Part shown: positions 1 through 9,341 of the stretch, in pieces | Layout of the letters: each line of letters starts with the position of its first letter | Position numbering within the stretch: position 1 is the stretch's first letter | From: Bacillota bacterium | GTDB taxonomy: Bacteria > Bacillota > Bacilli > Alicyclobacillales > SLC66 | Length of the DNA: 64,000 nt | Direction: 5' to 3' | Assembly: GCA_021820975.1 (NCBI GenBank) | Contig: JAKADA010000002.1 | Location: 62,001-126,000 of the forward strand | The notes under the pieces: generated by a model | What the model saw: only the letters and a program-made list of their open reading frames with translations | Database searches by the model: none | Told to the model about the DNA's origin: nothing | Position numbers and translations under genes: made by a program

Positions 1-18
1 CAAAGGTCATATTTCGTG

Positions 19-50
19 TATAATCGACAGATAGTTAACACTATGGGAGG
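19..50 (+). promoter_or_regulatory. Probable -10 box and ribosome binding site of the carboxypeptidase gene
   Basis: A perfect TATAAT lies at 19-24. The -35 region would fall at or beyond the window edge, so the promoter cannot be confirmed. GGGAGG at 45-50 sits nine bases before a TTG at 60 and fixes that TTG as the start codon. Confidence 0.45.
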
Positions 51-59
51 TTAAGGATT

Positions 60-1337
60 TTGGGAAGAGTACGACGGACCCTCTGGATTGGGACTGCAGT
101 GGTTATCGTGTTAATCGGTGGTACGGTTGTTCTTGCACAAACTGGTACACAAAATAATACGACTGTATCCACGACAGTCTCTGCTTTACCCATGACGGCT
201 TCGATGAATACATCGTTGGTGTCAATAACAGCTCCTGCAGGTGAATTAATCGATGCAAGTACAGGGCAAGTGCTGTATGCGAACCACGTGACTGATCGCT
301 ATTATCCAGCTTCTTTAGTTAAGATGATGACGAGTCTGCTTTTGCTTGAACAGGTAAAAAAAGGTCAACTAACAATGAATTCTATTATTCCGGTTAGTCA
401 GCAGGCATTTCAAGTTGCGCAAACACCAGGTTTATCGGTAGCCTATATTAACCCTGCCGAACATATCCCGGTATGGAAAATGCTTGAATATATGTATGTA
501 GTTTCTGCTGATGATGCTGCTGTTGCGGTAGGGGACGCACTTGGTGGAACCGAAACGTCATTTGCGCACATGATGAATCAAAAGGCCCATCAACTTGGAC
601 TCACGGGAACGCATTATACGAATGCCTCTGGCCTTCAGGATCCTAACCAATACACTAACGTACGCGATATGGGTACGTTGGCTCGCTATCTCATTTCTCA
701 TTATCCAATTGTGTTGAAATATGCTTCGATGAAAGGTATGTATATTCACCCCGGACAATACGGTACCACGTATGATCAACTATTAGGTCAATATCCAGGG
801 CTAGATGGTCTTAAAACCGGTTCCACGACTCAAGCAGGCTATAATTTTGTTGGTACAGCCAAACGTGGTCATACAAGTCTTATTAGCGTGGTCTTACATG
901 CAGGATCTTTTCAAAATGTGTTTCAGGACACGGCTAATCTGTTAAACTTTGGGTTCACGCAATTTCATCAGGTGCAGATTCGCCGACAAAACCAGCCTTT
1001 ATCTCAAAAGGTATGGGTCAAAAATGGATCTGATCAGCAAGTTTCAGTGGCCCCTTATCAGAACATCGATGTTCAAGTGATGCGAGGCAAGTCGGTGACG
1101 GTGAAAGAAGTTTTATCAGTACAACAACTTAATGCACCCATTGCAGCTGGTCAGAAGGTTGGAATGGATGATATCGTCGTAAACGGACATACGGTATTGC
1201 AGGTTCCCGTCTATGCCGTTAAGGCAGACCCACAGGCCGGTTTTATCGCAAAAATATGGCGCTCCGTCATGAATTCGGCACATCTAGGAGCCAAACATGT
1301 CATCACCTATCTCGTGAAAAAACTTGGTAAATTATGA
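60..1337 (+). CDS. Secreted D-alanyl-D-alanine carboxypeptidase (penicillin-binding protein 5 / DacA-DacF type)
   Basis: Peptidoglycan-trimming serine DD-carboxypeptidase of the S11 family, expected to remove the terminal D-Ala from muropeptides outside the membrane. A TTG start follows GGGAGG. Residues 8-27 form a hydrophobic N-terminal signal or anchor. The SxxK catalytic motif is S85-L-V-K88, the second motif is S149-A-D, and the third is K252-T-G-S-T. The usual second motif is SGN or SAN, so the Asp is a minor variant. A C-terminal domain of about 130 residues follows, as in PBP5-like enzymes, ending in a basic, partly hydrophobic tail that may be amphipathic. The 425-residue length is normal for the family. 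The choice between DacA, DacB and DacF is not resolvable here. The stop codon overlaps the 3' end of a small antisense ORF by 6 bp. Confidence 0.9.
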   Translation: MGRVRRTLWIGTAVVIVLIGGTVVLAQTGTQNNTTVSTTVSALPMTASMNTSLVSITAPAGELIDASTGQVLYANHVTDRYYPASLVKMMTSLLLLEQVKKGQLTMNSIIPVSQQAFQVAQTPGLSVAYINPAEHIPVWKMLEYMYVVSADDAAVAVGDALGGTETSFAHMMNQKAHQLGLTGTHYTNASGLQDPNQYTNVRDMGTLARYLISHYPIVLKYASMKGMYIHPGQYGTTYDQLLGQYPGLDGLKTGSTTQAGYNFVGTAKRGHTSLISVVLHAGSFQNVFQDTANLLNFGFTQFHQVQIRRQNQPLSQKVWVKNGSDQQVSVAPYQNIDVQVMRGKSVTVKEVLSVQQLNAPIAAGQKVGMDDIVVNGHTVLQVPVYAVKADPQAGFIAKIWRSVMNSAHLGAKHVITYLVKKLGKL

Positions 1338-1493
1338 CCTGTGAATCGTTTTTTGTAATAGGTATAGGGCGGCTGCAGCTAGAAAAACGACAAATACGAT
1401 CTTAAAGATCAGAGCAACAACCGCGCTGATTACCATGAATGCAATAATAATCAAAAAAATGATGAATACGATACGAATAGCATCCCAAAACAT
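1332..1493 (-). CDS. Small hydrophobic membrane protein, function unknown
   Basis: A 53-residue protein starting MFWDAIRIVF, almost entirely hydrophobic, with one or two transmembrane helices and a short basic tail (QKTIHRS). The frame stays open upstream to 1583, but AAAGGTGG followed nine bases later by ATG (first base 1493) is the best initiation signal. It is convergent with the carboxypeptidase and overlaps its last 6 bp. I do not recognise the family. The good ribosome binding site and composition support a real gene, but a protein this short could be chance. Confidence 0.45.
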   Translation of the reverse strand: MFWDAIRIVFIIFLIIIAFMVISAVVALIFKIVFVVFLAAAALYLLQKTIHRS

Positions 1494-1642
1494 GTCGAGT
1501 AGCCACCTTTGCATATTTGAAGTAAGGTTGTCAGGAATACGTATAGCGTAGCATGGACACGACGAATTGAAAATGTGTTGCATCGTAATTAAACGTTATT
1601 TTGCATAGGATAAGTATGACTTTGAAATATGGAGGTGGTTTC

Positions 1643-1981
1643 TTGCAAGATATTACTGCCAAAGATGTTATTTCAGGTATGAAGACACATTTTGATACGA
1701 AAGCGGCAGAAGGTATCCGCGCGGTTGTAGTTTACCAGTTGTCAGGTGATCATGGCGGTGTGTGGACGATACGCGTGAAAGACGGAACGCTCGAAGTGGA
1801 TGAAGGTATGGCATCAGGTACAGTTGATGCCACAGTTTCTTTGACAACCGATGATTTTGTTAAGGTAGCTTTAGGTGAGATCAATCCGATGAGCGCTTTT
1901 ATGGGTGGTAAGATTAAGGTAGATGGCAATCCATTTGTTGCACAAAAGATGCAAGCTCTTTTTACAAGGCCATCTATGTAG
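1643..1981 (+). CDS. SCP2 sterol-binding domain protein
   Basis: A single-domain protein of 112 residues resembling the SCP2 sterol-carrier fold, which makes a hydrophobic tunnel for lipid-like ligands. The features seen are the amphipathic start, the strand pattern around VWTIRVKDGTLEV, the TVSLTTDDFVKVALGE segment and the GKIKVDGNPFVAQKM end, all typical of stand-alone bacterial SCP2 proteins. GGAGGTGG at 1631-1638 precedes TTG at 1643, so the upstream ATG at 1601 is unlikely to be used. The ligand and the physiological role are unknown. It is followed directly by a strong terminator and appears monocistronic. Confidence 0.8.
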   Translation: MQDITAKDVISGMKTHFDTKAAEGIRAVVVYQLSGDHGGVWTIRVKDGTLEVDEGMASGTVDATVSLTTDDFVKVALGEINPMSAFMGGKIKVDGNPFVAQKMQALFTRPSM

Positions 1982-1987
1982 AAAAAA

Positions 1988-2020
1988 GGTGCAACGCAAC
2001 CGCGTTGCACCCTTACTTTT
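1988..2020. terminator. Bidirectional rho-independent terminator
   Basis: A perfect 10-bp stem GGTGCAACGC / GCGTTGCACC (1988-1997 with 2002-2011) and an AACC loop, preceded by six A and followed by a T-rich stretch. It serves the SCP2 gene and the convergent small gene. Confidence 0.9.
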
Positions 2021-2046
2021 TATGTACTCCCATACTTGATTTCTTG

Positions 2047-2232
2047 TTAGTTCTTATCTTCATCTACAATAACCAGATCGTTGCGCAAAATAGGATGACC
2101 TTCCGGATAATTTTGACTAACGACACCTCCTCCTTCATCCATCATACGATGGATCCCTTCGTCCATATCTTCTTGAATTGGTTGCTGATAGTCTGATTGG
2201 CTTGGTTGCAATGAGTCATTGACTTGTACCAT
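2047..2232 (-). CDS. Small acidic, Gln/Asp-rich hypothetical protein
   Basis: A 61-residue protein, MVQVNDSLQP at the start and very acidic at the end (VIVDEDKN), with no membrane segment and no Cys. GGGTGA ten bases before the ATG is a usable ribosome binding site. It lies between the SCP2 terminator and the aconitase promoter, convergent with the former and divergent from the latter. I do not recognise the family and cannot assign a function. Confidence 0.45.
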   Translation of the reverse strand: MVQVNDSLQPSQSDYQQPIQEDMDEGIHRMMDEGGGVVSQNYPEGHPILRNDLVIVDEDKN

Positions 2233-2257
2233 TGTGATTAAATCACCCGCCTTATTG

Positions 2258-2266
2258 TGGTATAAT
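2258..2266 (+). promoter_or_regulatory. Extended -10 promoter of the aconitase gene
   Basis: TGGTATAAT at 2258-2266 is an extended -10 element with a perfect TATAAT. No convincing -35 is seen 17 bp upstream (TTAAAT), as is common with extended -10 promoters. It leaves a leader of about 75 nt. Confidence 0.6.
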
Positions 2267-2348
2267 CGTCAGCGAATGCCCATCTAAGGAATTCCTCTTC
2301 ATCTTAGGATGTGGAGAGTCGCGGAGATTATGTAAGGAAAGAGAGGTT

Positions 2349-5066
2349 ATGTTGATGTCAGCCGTAGTAGATCCATTTAAGGCAAAAAGCCAACTAAACG
2401 TTGGTGGAAAATCAGTGCAATATTATCGATTACAGCAATTAGAAGATGCGGGTCTTGCAGCCGTTTCGAAATTGCCTTTTTCTATTAAGATTTTGCTTGA
2501 AAACGTATTACGCAAATTGGATGGTTACGTGATCACGCAAGACCATGTTAAACAATTGGCGAATTGGTCGCCAAAACTTGATGACGCAAAAGAAGTTCCA
2601 TTTATGCCGGCGCGTATTTTATTGCAGGATTTTACAGGTGTTCCAGTGGTCGTTGATTTGGCCGCCCTTCGCCAAGCTATGCATCGCTTAGGCGGCGATC
2701 CGAAGAAAATCAATCCGCTTGTTCCTGTTGATCTAGTTATCGATCATTCCGTGCAAGTAGATGAGTTTGGACAAGCCGATTCACTCGAGCAAAATGTTAA
2801 CTTGGAATTTGCACGCAATGAAGAACGTTATAAATTTTTGCATTGGGCAACGAAAGCGTTTGAAAATTTTCGGGTAGTTCCTCCGTCCACGGGAATTGTA
2901 CACCAAGTTAATTTGGAATATTTGGCATCCGTGGTGCAAGTTCAAGAAACGGAAGATGGCTTAATGGCCTTCCCAGATTCTTTAGTGGGCACAGACTCCC
3001 ATACGACCATGGTTAACGGTCTGGGTGTATTTGGTTGGGGCGTTGGCGGTATTGAAGCAGAAGCTGGCATGCTCGGGCAACCTTTATACTTTGTGACACC
3101 TGAGGTTGTTGGATTTCGTATAACGGGACGCTTGCCTGAAGGAGCAACAGCAACTGACCTTGCCTTGACGGTAACCAATATGTTGCGTAAAAAAGGCGTT
3201 GTTGGCAAGTTTGTTGAATTTTTTGGCGCAGGGCTCAGCAGTATGACGCTTGCGGATCGCGCAACGATTGCCAATATGGCTCCTGAGTATGGTGCAACCA
3301 TGGGATTTTTCCCTGTGGATGAAGAAACCCTTCGCTACTTGCGTTCAACGGGTCGTGAGGAAAATCATATTGCGGTTGTGGAAGCTTATACAAAAGCCCA
3401 AGGCCTATTTCGTACGGATGATACGTCAGATCCCTTGTACTCTGATGTCGTTGAGCTTGACTTGTCTACGGTAGTGCCTAGTCTTGCTGGTCCTAAACGG
3501 CCTCAGGATAAAGTGAATTTAGATACGATGAAAGCGAAATTTGAAGAAGTCTTAGCTCTTCCTATCAAACAAGGTGGGTTTGGTCTAACTGAAGAACAAA
3601 TCGACAAGTCAGTAACCGTAACCCAAGAAAATGGCTTAAGCTCGCAGATGAAAGCGGGTGCGATTGCGATCGCAGCCATTACAAGTTGCACCAACACTTC
3701 AAACCCATCTGTTATGTTGGCAGCAGGGTTGCTTGCAAAAAAAGCGGTTGAACGTGGTTTAACACGTTGCCCACATGTAAAAACAACCTTAGGTCCTGGT
3801 TCCCGTGTCGTCACAGAGTATTTGGAAAAATCAGGAACAATGCCGTATCTTGAACAACTTGGTTTTCACGTCGTCGGCTATGGTTGCACGGTCTGTATCG
3901 GAAACAGTGGACCTTTAATTCCAGAAGTGGAAACCGCAATTCGCGAACAGGAACTCACTGTAGCATCTGTTTTGAGTGGTAATCGAAATTTTGAAGGACG
4001 TATACATCCTTTGGTGAAAGCCAATTATCTTGCATCACCACCTCTTGTTGTGGCGTATGCGATTGCTGGAACGGTTGATTTGGATCTGACCACAGAACCT
4101 CTAGGTTACGATACCGAGGGACAGCCGGTCTTTTTGCGGGATATTTGGCCGACATCCAAAGAAGTAGACGAGGCGATTGCAAGTTTTGTTACGCCAGAGT
4201 TATTCACAGCAAAATATCATCGTGTGCTTGAGTCCAATGATCGTTGGAACGCATTACCAACCCCTGAGGGCGAATTGTACGAATGGGATAAGGAATCCAC
4301 GTATATTCAAGAACCACCATTTTTTGAAGGAATTGAACATGCTGATTTATCCATTGCACCGATTGAAAAAGCACGTGTTTTAGCTTTATTAGGTGATTCG
4401 GTAACGACAGATCATATTTCTCCTGCGGGTGCCATTAGTCCAAAAAGTCCTGCGGGACAATTTCTTATGGAACATGGTGTGCAAGCGAATAATTTCAATT
4501 CCTATGGTTCTCGTCGAGGCAACCATGAAGTTATGATGCGTGGAACATTTGCCAACGTACGTATTCGCAATGAAATGGCGCCGGGAACAGAAGGCGGCGT
4601 TACCACGTATATTCATTCAGGTGATGTACTACCCATTTATGATGCCGCGATGCGCTATGTTGAAAGTAGTGAACCTACCGTAGTCATTGCTGGCAAGGAA
4701 TATGGAACGGGAAGTTCAAGAGACTGGGCAGCCAAAGGGACTTATTTGTTGGGTGTCAAAGCTGTTATAGCGGAAAGCTTTGAGCGGATTCATCGAAGTA
4801 ATCTCGTCGGTATGGGCGTACTTCCTATCCAATTGGACTCGGGTAGTACTTGGCGTTCAGTAGGGATAACTGGTCAAGAAACGTTCACGATTCACGGATT
4901 GGATGAGCATATTGCACCGCAAAAACGTGTGTCTGTCGAAGCGACGAAAACGGATGGCACATCGTTTATGTTTGATGCAACTGTTCGTTTGGATAGTAAT
5001 ATTGAGATTGATTATTTCCGACATGGTGGCATTTTGCAAATGGTTCTTCGTAATTTGATGAAATAA
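2349..5066 (+). CDS. acnA: Aconitate hydratase A (aconitase)
   Basis: Interconverts citrate and isocitrate in the TCA cycle using a [4Fe-4S] cluster; AcnA proteins can also act as iron-responsive RNA binders. The 905-residue length is typical. The cluster ligands are visible as C447 (SCTNTSNPS) and C513/C516 ([11 protein letters not shown]). Substrate-binding signatures such as [10 protein letters not shown] (about 212-221) and the C-terminal swivel domain with [10 protein letters not shown] are present. Two starts are possible: ATG 2349 and ATG 2355. The second is eight bases from GAGAGG and may be the real one, giving MSAVVDPF. The gene is monocistronic, with its own extended -10 promoter and a terminator 18 bp after the stop. 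Confidence 0.97.
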   Translation: MLMSAVVDPFKAKSQLNVGGKSVQYYRLQQLEDAGLAAVSKLPFSIKILLENVLRKLDGYVITQDHVKQLANWSPKLDDAKEVPFMPARILLQDFTGVPVVVDLAALRQAMHRLGGDPKKINPLVPVDLVIDHSVQVDEFGQADSLEQNVNLEFARNEERYKFLHWATKAFENFRVVPPSTGIVHQVNLEYLASVVQVQETEDGLMAFPDSLVGTDSHTTMVNGLGVFGWGVGGIEAEAGMLGQPLYFVTPEVVGFRITGRLPEGATATDLALTVTNMLRKKGVVGKFVEFFGAGLSSMTLADRATIANMAPEYGATMGFFPVDEETLRYLRSTGREENHIAVVEAYTKAQGLFRTDDTSDPLYSDVVELDLSTVVPSLAGPKRPQDKVNLDTMKAKFEEVLALPIKQGGFGLTEEQIDKSVTVTQENGLSSQMKAGAIAIAAITSCTNTSNPSVMLAAGLLAKKAVERGLTRCPHVKTTLGPGSRVVTEYLEKSGTMPYLEQLGFHVVGYGCTVCIGNSGPLIPEVETAIREQELTVASVLSGNRNFEGRIHPLVKANYLASPPLVVAYAIAGTVDLDLTTEPLGYDTEGQPVFLRDIWPTSKEVDEAIASFVTPELFTAKYHRVLESNDRWNALPTPEGELYEWDKESTYIQEPPFFEGIEHADLSIAPIEKARVLALLGDSVTTDHISPAGAISPKSPAGQFLMEHGVQANNFNSYGSRRGNHEVMMRGTFANVRIRNEMAPGTEGGVTTYIHSGDVLPIYDAAMRYVESSEPTVVIAGKEYGTGSSRDWAAKGTYLLGVKAVIAESFERIHRSNLVGMGVLPIQLDSGSTWRSVGITGQETFTIHGLDEHIAPQKRVSVEATKTDGTSFMFDATVRLDSNIEIDYFRHGGILQMVLRNLMK

Positions 5067-5083
5067 GTACAAGTAACTAAGTT

Positions 5084-5114
5084 AGCCCTCCCGTACGAAG
5101 GAGGGCTATTTTAG
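5084..5114 (+). terminator. Rho-independent terminator of acnA
   Basis: Stem AGCCCTCC / GGAGGGCT (5084-5091 with 5100-5107), a loop of 8 nt, then ATTTTAG. Confidence 0.85.
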
Positions 5115-5182
5115 TTTTAAATTCGGGGTATCTGTGATAACATTAGGCTAATATATGTAGTTTCATCGAGGTGAACGACGAC

Positions 5183-6232
5183 TTGCGTCGAAAAATAACA
5201 CTGGATCATATAGCCCAACAGGCGGGAGTCTCAAAGTTTACCGTTTCAAAAGCCTTATCCGGGCAATCGGGCATTAGTTTGGATACCAGAGATCGTGTTA
5301 TGCGTATTGCTACGCAGTTGGGATATTTTTTGCAACAGCAGGCTCCATCGTCTGCTACCGCTCGAAGTAAGCGGGTGGGTACATTAAAATCTGTACTAAT
5401 TTGCATGCCAAATGTTCGCACTCAAACGCTTGAGTCACATTATTGGGGTAGAATTGTCGATGGTATAACAGACGAATTAGTCGCTCTAGGAATAAGTACA
5501 GTGATTTTGACGGAACACGCCAGCGTAAGTGCTGTTCATGCTATCAATATGGAACATATGCTAGGCATTATTGGGGTGGGCTATGTATCAACGAATTTAT
5601 TAATTAGCCTTAAAAATCATGATGTACCGCTTGTTTTAATCGATCATGAGGATCCTGCCGTATCGTGTGACCTTCTTTATGTGGATAATTTTACAAATTC
5701 CGTGCAATTGGTTCAACACTTAATTGGTTTGGGACATCGCTCGATTGCTTTTGTCGGTGATGTTGCTTTTTCACCAAGTTTTGCGGAACGTTATCGTGGG
5801 TATTGTACGGCATTGCAAAAAAATGGCATTGATTTGCCTGACGTATCTGATGTATTTCGTGTCAGTGGGGAAGTGAACGATGACACGATAGCTTTTTTTA
5901 CGATTACACTAGATCAATTACAAAAAAATGGAACTCTTCCGACCGCATTTATGTGTGCGAATGATGAGCTTGCAATAGCCATGATGAATGCGCTACAAAC
6001 CAAGGGATTACGTGTGGCACAAGATGTATCTGTAGTGGGATTTGACGATATCGATGAAGCTGCCGATGCCATACCAAGTTTGACGACGGTACATGTACCG
6101 AAAAAGACGCTGGGTAAACGAGCAGTACATGCGCTTCTTGCGCGGGTCAAGGAACCATCTTTACCGTATGAAAGAATTTTACTTAGTGGGAATCTTGTTT
6201 TTCGTCATTCATCGGATACGTTGCACTCTTAA
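5183..6232 (+). CDS. LacI/PurR-family transcriptional regulator
   Basis: A sugar-responsive DNA-binding repressor. The N-terminal helix-turn-helix begins ITLDHIAQQAGVSKFTVSKAL, the classic LacI signature, followed by a hinge and a periplasmic-binding-protein-like effector domain (about 60-345) containing the family motif VVGFDDID. I place the start at TTG 5183, nine bases after GAGGTG; an in-frame GTG at 5171 overlaps that binding site and is less likely. It lies about 100 bp upstream of, and in the same direction as, a ROK kinase gene, which suggests that it controls that gene and itself. The effector sugar cannot be read from the sequence. Inverted repeats between the two genes are candidate operators. 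Confidence 0.9.
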   Translation: MRRKITLDHIAQQAGVSKFTVSKALSGQSGISLDTRDRVMRIATQLGYFLQQQAPSSATARSKRVGTLKSVLICMPNVRTQTLESHYWGRIVDGITDELVALGISTVILTEHASVSAVHAINMEHMLGIIGVGYVSTNLLISLKNHDVPLVLIDHEDPAVSCDLLYVDNFTNSVQLVQHLIGLGHRSIAFVGDVAFSPSFAERYRGYCTALQKNGIDLPDVSDVFRVSGEVNDDTIAFFTITLDQLQKNGTLPTAFMCANDELAIAMMNALQTKGLRVAQDVSVVGFDDIDEAADAIPSLTTVHVPKKTLGKRAVHALLARVKEPSLPYERILLSGNLVFRHSSDTLHS

Positions 6233-6266
6233 CACTTTGTCATAAGGAAAATTCGCATGGAAAATG

Positions 6267-6299
6267 CAAAACGCTTTTGATTCAACATATTGGGTTGAA
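6267..6299. promoter_or_regulatory. Two adjacent inverted repeats, candidate LacI-family operators
   Basis: CAAAACGCTTTTG (6267-6279) has a CG-centred palindromic form typical of LacI-family operators. TTCAAC-7 nt-GTTGAA (6281-6286 with 6294-6299) follows immediately. Both lie between the LacI-type gene and the ROK kinase start. Confidence 0.45.
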
Positions 6300-6331
6300 A
6301 TCCTATCAAATCGGTGAGGTGTAGCATCAAT

Positions 6332-7228
6332 ATGTTTTCATTAGGTATTGATTTAGGTGGTACGAAAATCCGTGCTGGGCTCATGCAATCCGATGGCAGT
6401 ATATCGAATGTTTCGGAATGTAAGACTTTACCGCATCGTGGACCCGATGCGGTTATTGATGATATGGTAAAACTTATGCAACAGATTATGAATGGTATTG
6501 ATAGAAGGGATATTCGTGGAATTGGTATAGGTTCACCAGGACCCTTGAATGTATCCACGGGGATCGTAGAGTCGCCGCCTAATCTACCTGGGTTTGAAAA
6601 AGTGCAGTTGCGATCGCGTATCGAGTCTGTTATGCAATTTCCTACGTATCTTGACAATGATGCAAGCGTGGCAGCCTTGGCAGAATATCGATATGGGTGT
6701 GGTCACGGATCAAACAGTATGCTTTATATGACAATTAGTACAGGAATTGGTGGAGGAGTTATCGAACACGGAGAAATTATACGTGGACGTCGAGGTATGT
6801 CGGCTGAATTCGGTCACGTATCGATTGATGCGAAAAACGGGAAACTTTGTACTTGTGGTAATCATGGCTGTTTAGAGGCTTTGGCATCAGGCCCTGCCAT
6901 TGCAGAAACTGCCTCGCGTGTGTTTTCTCGTTCGATGACGACTCAAGAGGTTGGGCAACTCGCTTTTGATGGCGATCCTTTGGCACAGAGGATTTTAGAT
7001 GATGCGTTTGATGCGTTAGGTGCAGGATTGGTCAATCTTGTTCATGCCTTTGATCCCGAACGCATTGTGTTAGGTGGTGGGGTGACACAAATAGGTCCTG
7101 TGATGCTTGATCGAGTATCAAGTTATGTTGTGAACCATGTTATGCCACCCTATCGTGATGTATCCTTTCATTTTGCTCACTTGCGTCAAGATGTTGGCGT
7201 GATTGGCGCAGCGTGTTTAGTTCCGTAG
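6332..7228 (+). CDS. ROK-family sugar kinase (glucokinase-like)
   Basis: An ATP-dependent hexokinase of the ROK family, 298 residues. The N-terminal phosphate-binding loop is LGIDLGGTKIRAG, and the zinc-binding ROK signature CTCGNHGCLE is followed by ALASGPAI. The DNDA motif (LDNDASVAALAE) supplies the catalytic Asp. ATG 6332 lies ten bases after GAGGTG and is preferred to the in-frame GTG at 6314. Sugar specificity (glucose, fructose, N-acetylmannosamine) is not resolvable by eye. The LacI-type gene upstream probably regulates it. A 17-bp stem terminator follows. Confidence 0.88.
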   Translation: MFSLGIDLGGTKIRAGLMQSDGSISNVSECKTLPHRGPDAVIDDMVKLMQQIMNGIDRRDIRGIGIGSPGPLNVSTGIVESPPNLPGFEKVQLRSRIESVMQFPTYLDNDASVAALAEYRYGCGHGSNSMLYMTISTGIGGGVIEHGEIIRGRRGMSAEFGHVSIDAKNGKLCTCGNHGCLEALASGPAIAETASRVFSRSMTTQEVGQLAFDGDPLAQRILDDAFDALGAGLVNLVHAFDPERIVLGGGVTQIGPVMLDRVSSYVVNHVMPPYRDVSFHFAHLRQDVGVIGAACLVP

Positions 7229-7232
7229 GCAA

Positions 7233-7274
7233 CAATAAGGCCCTTGCGAAGTTCTACTCGCAAGGGCCTTATTG
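7233..7274. terminator. Strong bidirectional terminator between convergent genes
   Basis: A perfect 17-bp stem, left arm 7233-7249 and right arm 7258-7274, with an 8-nt loop. It separates the ROK kinase from the convergent membrane protein gene. Confidence 0.9.
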
Positions 7275-7284
7275 TGACTGTCAC

Positions 7285-9198
7285 TTACTTCAAGGACGTC
7301 CGCAAACTGTGATCGACAATCGATTGAATGGTTATTGGTGCTACAGAACCGGCATAGTATGACACAGTTACATGATCCCCGGCTTGCACAAAGGGTACCA
7401 CGTTAGGATCGACAGATAACGATGCTCGATAGGCAACGCCTTTTACTAAAAATAGCCAATATTCCTTAACAGCCGCATTGTTGGCACCACTCGATTGAAG
7501 CAAGCTACCTACGCGTGAAACAATACCTGTTGTGGTGGCTAGACCTGTTACAGGACCACCACTTGGCCCTATATTCGCACCTGCCAAGTAAGCTTGCCAT
7601 CCTGCGACAGCATCACTCATCGTTCCTGCGATAACAGGTTGGGCGACATTTTTCGGATCAGTAATCGCAACTTGTTGCACGATGCCAGATTGGTTGACGA
7701 CAGGTGCGATATAGGCGAGCGTACCTGCAACATTGTATAACAATGCACGACCGGACTGTAACGAGGTATTGAGGGTCGCGCCGTCGATACGTTGCGAGAT
7801 GGATAAGTCATTTTGTAAACCGGTAAATGGTGTGAAAGTCACTTGATTGGTTTCTGCATCAACCAGAATGACGCCTGATAAGGAGTTGTCACCTGGGTTC
7901 GGAGAAGTCATTGGAATTTCCCAACCAAGACCACCGTTACCTAAAAGAACGTTGTACGGAGTAGTATGTACGGGCCGTGTTGCTAGTTGATGTGTTAATG
8001 ATGATGCAATAAAGCCAGCACGGTCCCAACCATAACGTTGTGCTTCGTTTTGTGCAAAATTAGGTCCGACTATTTGGCTAACCCAAGAAGGTTGTTGCCC
8101 TAAGGGGTAATAGCTAACTTTTCCTGTTGTTGGATCGGTAATGGCAGAACCGACAATGACACGAGTGACCAACCCTGCTAAGCCGGGTGCTGGCTCATAT
8201 AACGATGTTACCCAAAATCCGTTACCTGAGGGATCAATCTCCCAATCGGACGTTCCGATAATTTTTGTAGGAAAATTTTGATATAAAACACGCGTAAGAT
8301 TGTACGAAAAACCTGCTTTTGGTGTGATCATGTACGATTTAGTTAAAACAAGAACTGGTTTGGCAGAAGGATTGTTTGCAGATGTCCACACATAACCAGG
8401 GGAAATATGTTTTGTAAGCCAGATTAATCCGTTGTTATAGTCTAGAGGTGCTGTCCATACTAGTTGACCATGATAACGAACTAATGATAAACCACTTTGT
8501 GATACATGGTATTGCGGTCCTAAAGACCCGATTGCATTGGATAAAACGAGACTTGCACTATCGCGCTCCACGATGGGCACATCATTGACTGCTATGGGCG
8601 GTAAAGTGGATGTGGTTTTTGCATGAACTAAGTCGACTTGTGGGCCATAGGTGAGTGCGGCCGAAAGGTTGACTGCAGTACCTGAAATCATGAATGAGAC
8701 TATAAAAGCTGCTGCGGTGCCGATGACTAACACAGAAAGCGGTCCTAATTTTTGTAACGCTTTTCGCATACTTTCAATGGAACCAGCGATCCCACCGGCT
8801 TGACTGATAGGTCTAGGGCCTTTTGGTTGCCGTGTGCCTTGATAGATGGACCAGACGATAAGTCCGATCGTAATTAAACCGCCAAAGCTAAATACGGTGA
8901 TAATCACAAGGATAAGGATAGCGATGGCAATATACATAGTTGTTTTATTTCGTGTCAAAAGTGGAAAGGAGCGTTCTAACAAATAGCGGACACCACGAAC
9001 GGTTGCCGCTAGCAAGACGATAAAAAGAAGAAACGGTATAGTAATTGCTGGGAAATAGCCAGTGAAGTATTCGATGATGGATAAGACGACGACAGCAATG
9101 CCCATCATCCCATAACCGCGAAGGGGAAGGTGCCTTGGACCCCATCCAATTACAACCGCAATCATCAGCAATAATGGTGCCAAAAGATAGACATACAC
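7285..9198 (-). CDS. Large membrane protein with extracytoplasmic domain, function unknown
   Basis: A 637-residue protein starting at GTG seven bases after GGAGTGA. Five or six hydrophobic helices are seen at about 1-20, 29-49, 50-69, 86-118 (probably two) and 152-173. The remaining 460 or so residues are polar and Tyr/Thr/Pro-rich, predicted to lie outside the membrane, and end near the C terminus in a small beta-rich segment (VQAGDHVTVSYYAG). I recognise no catalytic motif. It is transcribed alone, convergent with the kinase gene, and divergent from an ABC ATPase gene 143 bp away. Possible roles such as an envelope-associated or scaffold protein are guesses only. Confidence 0.75.
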   Translation of the reverse strand: MYVYLLAPLLLMIAVVIGWGPRHLPLRGYGMMGIAVVVLSIIEYFTGYFPAITIPFLLFIVLLAATVRGVRYLLERSFPLLTRNKTTMYIAIAILILVIITVFSFGGLITIGLIVWSIYQGTRQPKGPRPISQAGGIAGSIESMRKALQKLGPLSVLVIGTAAAFIVSFMISGTAVNLSAALTYGPQVDLVHAKTTSTLPPIAVNDVPIVERDSASLVLSNAIGSLGPQYHVSQSGLSLVRYHGQLVWTAPLDYNNGLIWLTKHISPGYVWTSANNPSAKPVLVLTKSYMITPKAGFSYNLTRVLYQNFPTKIIGTSDWEIDPSGNGFWVTSLYEPAPGLAGLVTRVIVGSAITDPTTGKVSYYPLGQQPSWVSQIVGPNFAQNEAQRYGWDRAGFIASSLTHQLATRPVHTTPYNVLLGNGGLGWEIPMTSPNPGDNSLSGVILVDAETNQVTFTPFTGLQNDLSISQRIDGATLNTSLQSGRALLYNVAGTLAYIAPVVNQSGIVQQVAITDPKNVAQPVIAGTMSDAVAGWQAYLAGANIGPSGGPVTGLATTTGIVSRVGSLLQSSGANNAAVKEYWLFLVKGVAYRASLSVDPNVVPFVQAGDHVTVSYYAGSVAPITIQSIVDHSLRTSLK

Positions 9199-9341
9199 GA
9201 GGAATCACTCCACACTGCAGGATAAGACAATATTTTACCATTTCTTCGCTTTAAAAGCGATGTGTCTGTGTAATCATAGACCGCGTACAAGAAGTCAGGT
9301 AAAATACGAGAAACACATGTTTCGATAATGGAGTTGGGCAC

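Noticed and set aside
2005-2196. Plus-strand open frame of 63 codons after the SCP2 gene
   Set aside because: It starts inside the terminator stem, has no ribosome binding site, and runs antisense to a better-supported small gene.
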